Assembly: GCF_029962835.1 (NCBI RefSeq)
Contig: NC_080588.1
Location: 16,014,001-16,078,000, forward strand
Source: Magnolia sinica
Lineage: Eukaryota; Streptophyta; Magnoliopsida; Magnoliales; Magnoliaceae
Length of the DNA: 64,000 nt
Reading direction: 5' to 3'
Within the stretch, counting starts at the first letter, position 1. The number at the start of each line of letters is the position of its first letter. The notes beneath the pieces are model-generated. The model was not told the origin of the DNA and made no database searches. It saw only the letters and a list, made by a program, of their open reading frames with translations. A program made the translations under genes and the position numbers. Positions 48,996 through 60,501 of the stretch are shown here, piece after piece.

Positions 48996-50334
48996 TGACA
49001 TGTTCCCTGAGGAACAATTGTTTAGAGTCTCCCATTCACCTTGGTTCGCTAATATTGCTAATTTTCTTATCACAGGTTCTATACTAACACATTGGACTGC
49101 GCAAGATAAGAAGAAATTCTTTACCAAGGTGTGCAACTTTTTTTGGGACGATCCATATTTATTTAAATATTGCCCAGATTAAATCTTAAGGAGATGTATG
49201 CCAGACGATGAGCATCAGAGCGTCATCTCCTTCTGTCACTCACAGGCCTGTGGTGGTCACTTTTCTGCTAAAAAGACCATGGCCAAGATTCTGCAGTGTG
49301 GCTTTTACTGGCCCACTATGTTTAGGGACACTCATGAGTTTTGCAAAGCTTATGAGCGTTGTCAGAAATTGGGAGCATTGTCCCGTCGAAATATGATGCC
49401 TTTGAATCCCATCCTTATCATTGAAGCATTTGATTGCTGGGGCATCGATTTCATGGGACCATTCCCCCAATCGTTTGGAAATCTATATATTTTGCTCACC
49501 GTGGATTATGTCACTAAATGGGTCGAAGCGATTCCGTGTCGAACTAATGACCATCGCACGGTCATTAAATTCCTAAAAGAAAACATCCTTTCGCGATTCG
49601 GGACGCCTCGAGCCATCATTAGTGATGGGGGCTCACACTTTTGTAACAAACCATTTGAGAGCTTAATGAAGAAATACGGTATCTCTCATAAGGTGAGCAC
49701 CCCGTACCACCCACAGACAAGTGGGCAAGCTGAGATTTCTAATAGGAAAATTAAACACATTTTCGAGAAAACGGTTAACCCTGATCGTAAGGATTGGTCA
49801 ATCCGATTGACCGATGCCTTATGGGCATACCGTACTGCCTTTAAAACCCCTATTGGAATGTCTCCCTTTAGACTTGTCTATGGGAAAGCTTGTCACTTGC
49901 CTGTGGAGCTGGAACATAAAGCGTATTGGGCGATCAAAAATCTTAATTTCAACCTGGACAATGCCAGCTCGCTAGGCAATCTTTAATTGAATGAACTTGA
50001 GAAAATCTGGAATGATGCATATGATAATTTAAGAATTTATAAGGACAAGATGAAAGCATTTTATGACCAACACATTTTGCGAAAATCATTCACGTCTAGT
50101 CAAAATGTCCTTTTGTATAATTCTCGATTACATCTCTTTCCGGGTAAGCTTCGATCTCGTTGGACCGGCCCTTACATTGTTGTTACTGTTTTTCCTCATG
50201 GGGCCGTTGAGATAAAAGATCCCGACAATGGCAAGGAGTTTAAAGTTAATGGACATCGATTGAAACCATTTGTCGAGAAATTTGATTCAGAGGACATGTC
50301 CATGACCCTGACTGCTCCTGTTTACCAGGATTGA
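48996..50334 (+). pseudogene. pol: Athila-like integrase, stops and altered zinc site
   Basis: Continues in a new frame relative to RNase H. TAA at 49180-49182 precedes the zinc-binding domain and TAA at 49984-49986 separates the C-terminal domain. In the open segment starting at 49198, the catalytic triad is intact: Asp84 (GIDFMGPF), Asp143 (ISDGGSHF) and Glu179 (TSGQAE), giving D-X35-E spacing. His14 and His21 are present, but the CX2C pair reads Y52-E-R-C55, with Tyr where the family has Cys. The C-terminal part holds [16 protein letters not shown] and VNGHRLKPF, the usual Ty3 GPY/F region. No chromodomain follows. Confidence 0.92.
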
Positions 50335-51176
50335 TCTCCTAGTCTGATGGAGGTATAGGTAGGTTTATCGCTTTCATAGGACTAGGGTAGTTGCTTTATT
50401 TGTCTGGCTGAAGACGGTAAACTTAGCGCTCCTGGGAGGCAACCCAGCTCTTCATTTCATTTCATATATATCATTAGTTAGTTCAATGTTTGTGGGTAAC
50501 ATTACTGCAAACCCTCACGAGACTACAACTCGTCCACTAGGGGCAACCTAGGGGTTTAAAGGCTTGTTGCATATGCTAAATGCAATCGAGAGTACCTGCG
50601 AAAGTGGTGTAGGTAGGATTTCATTTTTGTTATTTTTATTTTATTTTATTTTTGTTGGTTTCTCTCTTGTGCTGACCCGCTCTTACGTAGATATCTTTGG
50701 AAAGCCTCTTGATTCTTTCGTCCAGGTACTATCTTTCCATCACTCCTCCTATATTTCCGTGGTCCCATGTGCATTGCATGTTTATTTCTTTTACATTGAG
50801 GACAATGTAGATTTTTGGTTGGGGGTGGGAGATTAGGTTTCCTAATCAGTGTTTTCTTGGTCTTGAGCAAAAGTTGTGAAAATTTTTAATTTTTCAGGAT
50901 TTCTGATGAATTCGAAGTGATTTTGACGGCCATCTAGGGCACTTAGAATTTCAAGATGCGTGATGTTGGTACTTTATGACTCTTGGATTCAGTTATCTAT
51001 TAAATTTCACAGCTAAGTTTGAATTGTTAATCCATTACTAGAATTTGTAAACATTGATTGAGACATGAATTCGCAGGACACATCTCGCGTGCATATTAAG
51101 GTTTCAGTTCGATATTGAAGGATTAACTTGGTAATCACTAAACATGAAAGGAACCAACTTGAAAAATTGAATGGAT

Positions 51177-51320
51177 TGGGCGAACAGTCTTTACCATAGG
51201 TTTGCTCCCTATAGGTGAGGATTCGATTCCCCATGGATGATATTTGAAAAAGAGTTGGGTGTACAGTCTTTACCTTAGGTTTGCTCCCTATAGGTGAGGA
51301 TTTGATCCCTCTTCTTAGCG
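51177..51320 (+). repeat. 79-bp tandem duplication in the 3' untranslated region
   Basis: TGGGCGAACAGTCTTTACC at 51177 recurs as TGGGTGTACAGTCTTTACC at 51256, followed by the same TAGGTTTGCTCCCTATAGGT block. Confidence 0.85.
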
Positions 51321-51704
51321 TTACTTCTAATGAAAAAGTCAAAAATTAAAAGAATAAAAAGATAATGTGTGAGGCAAGTTCTGGTTATCGTGAATTCTCT
51401 TATTGGTTACCAATGATATCCTTAAATAGAGAAGTGAATTTTAATGTTGATAATTCAAGATTAGACTATGCATCCATGGAATTCAATGTTTAGAATTATT
51501 CTAATTGATGAACTAATACTTTGAACTTAATTATGAAGTTTACCATGTGCTTGAGTCTAGGAGAGAATTATACCTAACCATTCATGGATCTTAGATTTGT
51601 CGTATCTGACTCGTTTCTCAAAATATCACTCGGTTTCACAAGAATTGTCTCGTAATTCTCAACTTATTTTTTTCGCATACTTTTCTTGGGACTAGCAAAA
51701 TGCT

Positions 51705-51716
51705 GGTTGGGGGTTG
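51705..51716 (+). other. Polypurine tract of the Athila-like element
   Basis: GGTTGGGGGTTG abuts the 3' LTR start. It is G-rich but interrupted by T. A near copy lies upstream at about 50817-50829. Confidence 0.6.
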
Positions 51717-53838
51717 TGTTGAGGGTCAAATATTGTATATCAGACCCCAATTACTGCCTGATTTTACAAACATAGTATTGTTTAACGGTTTGATTTAATC
51801 ATGTTTGTGATGCGGGCGTATTCACGAGCTTGGAGTGGAAAAGGGTACTAAAAGCATGGATTTAACGGTCAAGTCACTAAGGCAAGCGACGGACCCTAGG
51901 AGACCAAGATCGATAGATTTGCACGTCAAGGATCTAAGAAAATTGAGAAATTGAAGCTTAAGTGGCCCGAAAAGTGTCCAGAATGCAAGATCATAGGGTT
52001 CCCACCATCGATTAGTTCGAAACTCCATACGTGGCTTGAGGACTATAAATGAACCGTACACGTCAAATTTCAGCCCCTAAATCACGTGAAAGTGGCCCAG
52101 CTGACAGATCAGTCACCAAAACAGTGATATGGGGCCCACCTGATCTCTGGATACGCTTTAGTTTTGGACTTAACGGCTTAAATAAAAAGAGGAAGAAGAT
52201 GGTCGAAGAAGATTTGATATATACATCATCGTGGACCCCACCTGAGTTGGGTGTGCACTATGTGCATATGCACCAGGCGTGCATAGAAACTCCAGGACGG
52301 TCAAATCGTCCTGGACTCGAGCTTCTTCAAAAACGGCGAGAGCCGTCCCCTCTGTTACGCAGACAATCAGATTGCGGAAGCTGGTGGGCCACCATCATGG
52401 CCCAAAGGGTCAATCTAAACCATCCATCTTATAAAGGAGCTCGGAAAGGTCGACCCCATGTTGGCTATCTGCTCCCATGTGTGCACACACGGGAAAGACT
52501 CGATCAAACTCAGGATGGATGGTGGAATACAATATTCTGTGGACCACACAGAATCCAATCTGAAACCAGATATTTCTTACTGGTTTTTCGAGCAGAATGC
52601 AGTGGACGGCGTGGATTTCTCAAAACAACAGTGAAGTGGGCCTCGCCATCAGCACAGCGTCCATCGTGCGCTGCCTCTGTTCCCGCGGTCCGGACGATCC
52701 GGGAGGCTGTGGCCCACCCCTGTTGATCGGACGGTTGATCTGATTCGTCCAGACGAAGACCAGACTCAAGACGAGCACCATCAAGAGGGCAGATGTGGAG
52801 CCGCCACAACCAGCACTCCGGAAACCTGCTCCCAACGCCGCTGACTACGTGCGAAAGCAGTTTCTAAAAATAAAACGCGCCCGGTTCCGCAAGGCTCCGG
52901 CCCGCATGTTGTTTCCTATTTGCGCAGGGAGTTGCACACCATCTTTTAGAGGGATAAAGGGCAAGAGAGAGGAGGAAGCCAGGGAGGAAGCTGAGCAGCG
53001 TGTGGAGGAAAAAACGGAAGAAAAGAAGAAAAGAAAAAACGGAAGAAAAGAAGAAAAAGTTGAGGAGAAGCTAGAACGGAGAGAGAGAGTGAAGCACTGG
53101 TTTTTTTCTTCTTCTTTTCCTTTATATTTCTTTTATTTTTTAAGATTTAGCCCATTCATGTGTGGCTAAACCTCTTAGCTAGGGCTAAGAGGTGAAGCCT
53201 GTAGCGAGATGGGAGATTCTACTTTGTGCCTTTAATTTAAAATTCATAACTGAATTTGATTTAGTTGATTATTAAGGAATATTTTTCTTAGTCTTTAATG
53301 GTCTGTTGTGACTGAAATTACAATGGGTTTGCAATGGCTTTGAGTATTTCTTTCCCCTTTTTATGTTTATGAAGTCAGGAAGCCCTGTTGTTCATCATTG
53401 TCCCATGGGCATGGTAGGATGACAGTACCCTTCTCGATCTTCATACATTGTTGGTTGGTTGATAATTAGTTTAATTCGTTATTTACTTTGTCTCCTCGGG
53501 CATGGTTTGGTGATGGAATCCAATATAATTCATTTACCTTTAATCTCTTGAAAGCTATATCAAAGGAAGTTTAGTTGATTTCCATGATTTTGAAGCAAGC
53601 ATAAGATCTCCCTAACCTCTACAAGTGGATCCTCCGAATCCCTAGTTTCTTCCTCTGAATTCCTTAAGTTCTAGATAATTATTCCACAATTATTCCTTAA
53701 ATTCTATTGGATTTAAGATTACATCTTTTGCTAGTTCCATATCTAGTTAGTTTCAAGATCACGTACAAGTTTCGGTCCTGTGGATTCGACCTCGGTCTTA
53801 CCGAGTTTATTACTACATCACAACCTATACTTGGGAGT

Positions 53839-53843
<5 letters not shown>
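51717..53843 (+). repeat. 3' LTR of the Athila-like element
   Basis: 2127 bp, from TGTTGAGGGTCAAA to GGGAGTGAACA. It is longer than the 5' LTR because it keeps segments deleted there. Many differences from the 5' LTR are C/T or G/A changes or 1-2-base indels in GC-rich stretches. Confidence 0.95.

Positions 53844-53892
<49 letters not shown>
53844..53892. repeat. (GA)n tract right of the Athila-like element
   Basis: 49 bp of GA directly after the 3' LTR, the continuation of the target tract. Confidence 0.95.
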
Positions 53893-53894
<2 letters not shown>

Positions 53895-54287
53895 TGGAGG
53901 AAATGAGTAGAGGAGAAGAAGAGGAAGAAAGGAGGAGTGGGGGAGGAGACCCACTCACCACTCAACTACCCATCTTCACCATCCAAGTATAACTCAAGTC
54001 AAGAGGTGGGTCATCTTTCCCACATTTCTCTCCCTTTTCTTTTTCTTTTTTTTGAAGTACCCAAACCCCTGAAGTAGCTATGTAATTAGGTGCCCAATGG
54101 TGGCTCCACGCATTGTGGCAGTGAATCTCACTATGTGGTTTATGTAATCCCGACATAAAAAAGTCAAGAGGTCCCACCCCTTTGACAAAACTAGGTCTCA
54201 TGTGATTGGGAAGAGGGCCCCAAAATGGAAATAACACTAAAATCGAATCTGTATTTTTGTTCTTTTTATTTATGGCTTAATTTAATC

Positions 54288-55519
54288 ACATATGGTGGAC
54301 CCCAAAATGCTTAATATTGCACATCTTGCCACTTGGGTCTTGTATAACCCGCATAGGGCTATGGGAGGAATCATTTTCCTTGGCCAAAATGGACTCTATG
54401 TGATTTGCAAGTAAACTCTAAAATGGGTAATGCAAGGGCATTTTTACACCAGGCTCAAGTGGGGTAGCCGGTGGGATGCGGGGACACACTCAGGGTAGGC
54501 GGCCGTGTGAGGTGGGCCCCACCCATGTGATTTGGGTGGCTTGTGTGAGACGGTACCCATGTGATTTGGGACCCACGAGGGGGGTTCGGCCAAGGTCCTA
54601 ACCCATAAGATGTGGGGCCTGGACTATGAGATAAAGGGATTGATTCACCATTCTTTAAGAGTTCGAGCTTTTAGAGCAAGCGGTTAATTGTCCTGCATCA
54701 ATAGGTTTGACAATAGTTTAGCAGTTTACCCATGTGCAGATCTGTGTCAGAACCATTTTGGGTGACGAACGCGAGTCCTCCATGCAACCTTAGTGGCTCT
54801 CACAACTTGGACCTTTTAGTCTCGATATTGAAGAGTAAGAATGACCATTTACCTCACCTAAAATCTGCCCCACAAGATCTATAGTTAAACCCCCAAAGTG
54901 GGGCCAACAATAGTTTAGCAAAAAATGTGGCGCAAACTTTTTAGGAACTCATTTTGGGCGATGTATCAAAAATTGCATACACATCCTTAGTAAGCCCTGT
55001 CTTATGGATTTTGAAGCCGCACATGGGGCTACTAAGGAGTCATGCTCCCTTGCCCAAAGCACCCCCCAAGTTATCAGAATGCAGACTCTAAAATGGACCC
55101 AACAAAAATCTGTTATAACTATTTCTGCATTTTACTCACGAGTAGCAGTTTTTTGAGGAAAATGGTGGGTCATGTGATGGTAATCGGTAGTTCCCACTGG
55201 GTGGAATATGTAGGCCTCACATAAGAGTGTTAGAAAACTCCAAGCAAAGTGGGCCCCATGCGATGGTGAGGCGAGCCACAAAATGGGTCAAAACTAGATG
55301 TGGTCAATGGACCAAGTAGAAGGGAAGCATAGATATCATCTTGATTCAAAAAATAGGTAGGCCACGCTGTTTGGTCAGTGTGTGGGCCACAAGAACCCAA
55401 AAAATGAAATAGATACAAGTATCAGGTGGGCCACGTTGACTAGGATAGCAGGTGGGCCACGTATGAACCCAAAATCCAAGAAAACCCAAATCTCAGGTGG
55501 GTCACACTGCTGTGTTAGT
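54288..55519. other. Repeat-derived sequence right of the duplication
   Basis: No gene. Rich in GTGGGCCAC and GGTGGGTC words of the fold-back type (54450-54620, 55240-55520). It has no counterpart after unit A, so it marks the single-copy right flank. Confidence 0.5.
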
Positions 55520-55723
55520 GTGGTGGGTCTCACCTTGGTGTATGCATTGCATATCCATGTTGTCCATAGTGAGGTGGTCCCCACCATGATAGGCGTATTG
55601 TATAAACATGCTGCCCATTAGTGTGTGGACCCTACTTTGATGTTTGTATTGTATATCGACCTTGCCTATTAGTGTTTGGGCCCTACCTTAATGTTGTATT
55701 GTATATCCATGATGTCCATTAGT
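55520..55723 (+). repeat. ~51-bp tandem array, four copies
   Basis: Four adjacent units of 51, 52, 51 and 50 bp. Each contains GTGG..CC near its start, TGTATTGTATATCCATG-like sequence in the middle, and ends GTCCAT(T)AGT. Confidence 0.85.
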
Positions 55724-56473
55724 ATGGAACTTGGGCCCTTAAATATACCCACTTGATAGATAATAATGGGCCTTGATCGGCCCACACAAGTATTGTTTTG
55801 GAATACCGTAATTGGCCACCCTCGATACATGGACCAACTACATGAATAGGCCTATTGAAGTAAGATAGTGAGGATGACCGTTGACCAACTTAGTATAATG
55901 CATAAATAGCCTACTTAATATGTGGTTGTGATTCTAGATCATTGGTATGTGATGTGATGGTTAAGATTTGCTTCACTTAGTTTAATTCTTTTGTTATCCC
56001 TATTTGGCCCATTTTTCATATGTGTAATGTTTGTAATAAACCCACTTTGGGGGATGGTTATGATGTTAGAAATAATTTCACTTGTCAGGCTAATTGAGCC
56101 TTTGGAATGGGCCACTTGTTCATGGAACATGGGCATTAAGTTGACCCACTAAAGATATGTTAAATGTGCTAGTAAGCCGACTTCTGTGATCAAGTATAAT
56201 AAGTGCACACGAGAGTGTATGAAAATAGTCCAAAGGATTTTGGGTATGTGACTTATTGGATGAAGAAATATGTCAACTTCATTGGAAACTAATAAACACG
56301 TATGACTACTTAAATAATGCGAGATTCTTGCATATATATAGCATGCATTGTACCTTCATGCATGCATTCCGAGAAGATTGAGTAATAGGACTTTGGGAGC
56401 ACATGTTAGTCAAATTAAATATATTTGAGCCCTCATGTTGGCCGGATTGTATATTAGAACAATATATTAAGTT
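55724..56473. other. Unassigned sequence
   Basis: No recognisable gene, RNA or element. Confidence 0.4.
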
Positions 56474-56758
56474 GAATATTTATGGGTGGCCAATCTTATG
56501 CGATGTGGTGAAAGGACCCATTGATTATATGGATATTTACGAACGACCTATCGTGCACAATGTGGTGATGAGATCCAGTGATTATATGGATATTTATGGG
56601 TGACCCATCATATGTGATGTTGTGACAGGACCTAGTGAATGTATGGATAGTTATGGGTGTCCCATCAAATGTGATGTGGTGATGAAGCTCAATGAGTGTA
56701 TGGATATTTATGGGCGGCCCATCCTCCCCCAATGTGGTGATGGGACCAGTATTATATG
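56474..56758 (+). repeat. ~57-bp tandem array, five copies
   Basis: Units start at about 56474, 56532, 56589, 56646 and 56703. Each begins GATATTTATGGG, has a CCCATC core and GATGTGGTGA, and ends TGATTATATG or similar. Divergence between units is about 20-30 percent by eye. Confidence 0.88.
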
Positions 56759-57937
56759 AATTTAAGATTAAATATTTGGTGATGGCCCTCATGTTGGTTT
56801 AACCAAACTTGGTAAGAGTTCAATATAAGCTTGGAATCATGATTGACATGTTATGGATACAAGAGAAACTTCCCTTTTAAGACAAAAGAGAGCCCTAACT
56901 GAGTAGATATGGGTGGAGAGTTCCTCTGCGATGCGAGACCTAAAACCCCAAAGTGGCCATTAAGGTCTTCTGGCTTCATGTGTATATGTTACTTGGAGCA
57001 AAGAAGATGTGTGGGAAACCTTCTATAGGGGAGCGGTAAATTGCGCTCATTCCTCATACGTGAAGGAGTGTGAGGCAGTCATGTGATGTTACTTGTTCTG
57101 ATTATTTTATTGGAAGTGTTGGCCATGATAAAATGTGCATTGCATGCATTCGTATAATTTCATTCATAATTGCATCTCATCACATAATGCTTTTCGTTCT
57201 AAGTAACACATTTATATATATGAATAACTATGATTTACTCTGATTCACTTTATTAATGTTATTTGATTTTCGGAGATGTACCCACTGAGCTCAAAAGCTC
57301 ATCTCACGCTTATTCTCTTTTTTTTTTTCAGGAAAGATTCACCAATGAGGTTAGGCAGGATAGGACCTAAAATTATATTTTTATGATTATAATTATTTTT
57401 TTTGTTGGAAATGTAATAATAAAACATGATGAACTTAACTTATGACTTGTATTTATATATTATATTTTAATTATTCTCATATGTCATACTTAGATGCGTT
57501 ATGTTGTAATGGAAGATATCACTGGATTGGTAACTATGCAACTTTAACCGGTCCTAACCTGTATAAGAATAAAAAAATAAAAATCCACCATTGCGTGCCG
57601 GATTTGGTAGTCAAGAAAATGACTGATTTAATTGCCAAGTTCAGAGCGTGAAAATTATCAACTTTTGACTTTAATTGATTTTGGCCACTCCTAGTGGTGT
57701 CAGTTGGTTTCTCCATTATGTCAGTCAAAACATGATGAATGTTTTGTTAAACTAGCAAGAATCTCATCTTAAGTTTCCATGTGTTTGTTTACACTTAATT
57801 CGACACCGCCAGGTCTAATGACTAGAAAGTCGACATGTGATAGCACTATCATACAGAAGATCATGATGAGATCCTTATAGCCGATATGATCGGTGTAAGG
57901 AAGATTGTAAGAAATAAAGATTTCCTTAACACAGGAT
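56759..57937. other. Unassigned sequence with LTR-like features
   Basis: No gene supported. A pyrimidine run followed by CAGG at 57310-57333 and AATAATAAAACATG at 57415-57428 resemble splice-acceptor and polyadenylation-type signals. The open frame at 57442-57651 has no recognisable domain. Confidence 0.35.
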
Positions 57938-58081
57938 GCATTATACGATTAGATGAATTAGAATAAGCATTTGTTAGATAGACTTGCATCATACGATTAG
58001 ATGAATTGGAATGAGCAGTTGTCAGGTAGGCACACATCATATGATTAAATGAATTAGAATGCGTAGTTGACAGATAGACAC
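57938..58081. repeat. 48-bp tandem array, three copies
   Basis: Three adjacent 48-bp units containing CATACGATTAGATGAATTAGAAT. Because 48 is a multiple of three, the reverse strand shows a 16-residue repeat in an open frame, which I treat as non-coding. Confidence 0.88.
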
Positions 58082-58548
58082 GTGGCGGAACATGAGAAGC
58101 CATAGCTTATGCATTAGCTTGGAATAGTGCGTATGATCATACGACTAGCTAGTAGTGAATCTCTTTATTACACGTGATATAATATAATTAGCGACAACTA
58201 CTTAATGGCTAATTGATTGTTTAAAGATCATGGAGAGTAATCCTGTTGACAGAATATAATTGGCTACATCTCCTACTTAGTTGATTGATTGGAACAAAAA
58301 TCATGAAAAGAGATTCCTAAAGCTATATTCAAGCACCCTCTCACATGCCCATAAATAAGGCTAAGAGCGAAGAGCTCTAAGTCCACGCCAACCCAACACA
58401 ACTCTACACTACAACGTAGCACTGCTTATCATTCATCCCTTATGAATGCCCTCAGTCTAGTTTTAATCTAACTTCTCCACTATTAGCTAGCAGAATGCTA
58501 CCAACACTGTTGTATCTCTAGGAAGATTGTTTGGTCTTGAACAAAAGG
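58082..58548. other. Possible promoter-bearing LTR segment
   Basis: CCCATAAATAAGGC at 58349-58362 is a candidate TATA region, followed by an AACCCAACACAACTC-rich stretch. It is continuous with 62624 onward once the solo LTR is removed. No coding sequence. Confidence 0.35.
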
Positions 58549-58553
58549 CAACA
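58549..58553. repeat. Target-site duplication CAACA, left
   Basis: CAACA here is repeated exactly at 62619-62623, right after the LTR end. Confidence 0.9.
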
Positions 58554-60465
58554 TGTCACGCCCCAAACTCGGAAACCGGGCTCACAAAATTCCCGATCGC
58601 CGAATCCGGTGTCGACAGCCTCTGTAGAACCCCATTCTCGGCTCCCAGCACCCATTCGCCAGGTTCTGATCCTGGAATACTACAAGGAGGATTTTCAACA
58701 TCAGTTTGATTCGTAATAAGCATAACCAAAGGCATAACCCACAAACAACAACCAAAAACTCCATCACATTTCCACTATGATAAAAAACTTTACAAGTACA
58801 ATGAGCATAAAGGGAAATACAATGAAGATAGACCAAAAGCTCCAAAAAGATCTGCTATGCGTCCAAGCCTCAGCGCTGCTGCGATCCAACGTCACCTACA
58901 TGCAACGGTCGTGCATAAGCTTATAGAAAGCTTAGAGGGTGGTGAAAGTGTATGCTCAAGGTGGTAATGCAGTTATGCAGTAACAGAGTAATGCGGAACA
59001 TGCTGATGAATGCCAAGAATATCATTAGCCGTACCAAGGTCATGCGGTGCAAAGAAAGATGTCGGCCATACCAAGGCCATGCAATGCGAAATGCAACTCA
59101 AGCATACAAATCCTCATCTAAGTCCACATATCAATATAGCTCAAAATCTGGAATATCAACGAGGTCTAGTACACTCCAAGCCAAATTGCCGCCCCATCGC
59201 GCGCAATAAGGTGAGTGGAAAAGACCTCACTATCCGCCTGCCAATATCGGACTCAGCTCGTCAATAGCGGACCCATTCCTCGAGCTGGTCAGACTCAGCC
59301 TAGCATTGCCCTCTACTCTCGGGCGGGTAAGGCCGCAACCCCCTTCCAACCGACCATGACATAGTGAAAAGCGCAACCGTCTGGTAATTGGCACATAGCG
59401 CTCATGCACCCACTTGGTCTAGACGTTGGAGCAACCTCTTGGTACCATAAGGGTTTAGGGACTTTCACCCAGGAATATCTATCGCACCTCATGTAGAACA
59501 GTATTTCTGGTATCCAATCCTGCCAACCACGATACGTCTGTGGAGGCTACGGCCCTGATGTCGCTAGGGCGTACAGTAACCATATCACACAATGCGAATG
59601 CATGAATCACACTATCCAGTCATGCAGCAATCCTGTGCGTATCGTGCGCTCATGTAGGGCAACACCCCCTGTACAGGAGCCCCTAAACAATCTGCCCGAA
59701 GGCATATGCTATGATCAGTCATTTCTCATATCAAGCATACGTATGATGCATATGATCATGAATCATGGAACTAAACATGTTATATAGGATGGATGATGTG
59801 CATAACGAAGATGGGCCTAGACGGCCTACACATTATACGCATGGGCCCTAGGGGAAGTCATAATGCGGACATTTAACCAACACTATACTTGCAATGGGGA
59901 CGTCAAACCGCCATTGCTCCCAAGGTACAGCCCGACGTAAACACCATTACATAACCCATGTTGGGATCACACATTGCAATGGACCTTAGGTACATCCCAT
60001 TGGGCCGTAAATACATCAAATGGGCCAAATCATATGGACCTTATATTCATTAAGTGGGCTACATCAATGGGCCGCACCAATGGGCCTTATGTACATTGCA
60101 ATGGGCTATAACCCGTGGGCCTTAGAATGCATCAAATGGGCCTAATCTTATGGGCCTTATGTGTATCAAATGGGCCACACCAATGAGGCCCCAAATGCAC
60201 ATCAAATGGGCCTCAACCCATAGGCCCCAATACGTCTTAATGGGTCTTAAACCATGGGCCCCTAATACCTCAAATGGGCCTCGACCCATGGGCCTTACAT
60301 ACATATCAAAGTGGGCCTCAACCATGAGCCACAAGTAAACTGAGATGGGCCTTACATATATATATCAAAGTGGGCCTCAACCCTCAATAATTTATATATA
60401 ATATAATATAATATAATATATATATATATATACAATACATACAATATTAAATAATATTATATATA

Positions 60466-60501
<36 letters not shown>

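Larger units (their letters stand above)
50335..51716 (+). mobile_element. 3' untranslated region of the Athila-like element
   Basis: No env-like gene. The frame at 50564-50836 is hydrophobic but shows no envelope features. Conserved-looking landmarks are CTCCTGGGAGGCAACCCAG (50430-50448) and a CATTGAGGACAATG block followed by TTTTTGGTTGGGGGTGGGAG (50794-50831), which I have seen in related plant Gypsy elements. A 79-bp tandem duplication lies at 51177-51320. Confidence 0.75.
42177..53843 (+). mobile_element. Full-length Athila-like Ty3/Gypsy retrotransposon, inactive
   Basis: The 11.67-kb element consists of a 5' LTR 42177-44258, tRNA-Asp primer-binding site, repeat-rich leader, one gag-pro-RT-RNase H-integrase coding region (44958-50334), a 1.38-kb 3' untranslated part, and a 3' LTR 51717-53843. 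The LTRs begin TGTT and end AACA. The tRNA-Asp primer site, Gag and pol sequences fit the Athila lineage. There is no chromodomain after integrase and no open env-like frame. Stops, frameshifts and altered catalytic residues make it non-autonomous. It lies inside a (GA)n tract. Confidence 0.95.
28153..54287 (+). repeat. Unit B of the tandem segmental duplication (~26.1 kb)
   Basis: Direct copy of unit A with the Athila-like element at full length. The junction at 28153 joins unit-end sequence to a point inside the ~4-kb LTR, so this LTR copy starts abruptly without its normal end or target duplication. The right end at 54287 is where similarity to unit A stops. Confidence 0.95.

Noticed and set aside
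50564..50836. Envelope-like protein
   Set aside because: Short and hydrophobic at one stretch only; no signal peptide plus transmembrane layout that I could defend.
53844..53848. AGAGA as firm proof of a target-site duplication
   Set aside because: It fits, but any pentamer of this phase would match within the (GA)n tract, so it is supportive only.
57938..58081. CRISPR-like array
   Set aside because: Three directly adjoining repeats without spacers, in a plant repeat context; the same applies to the other tandem arrays.
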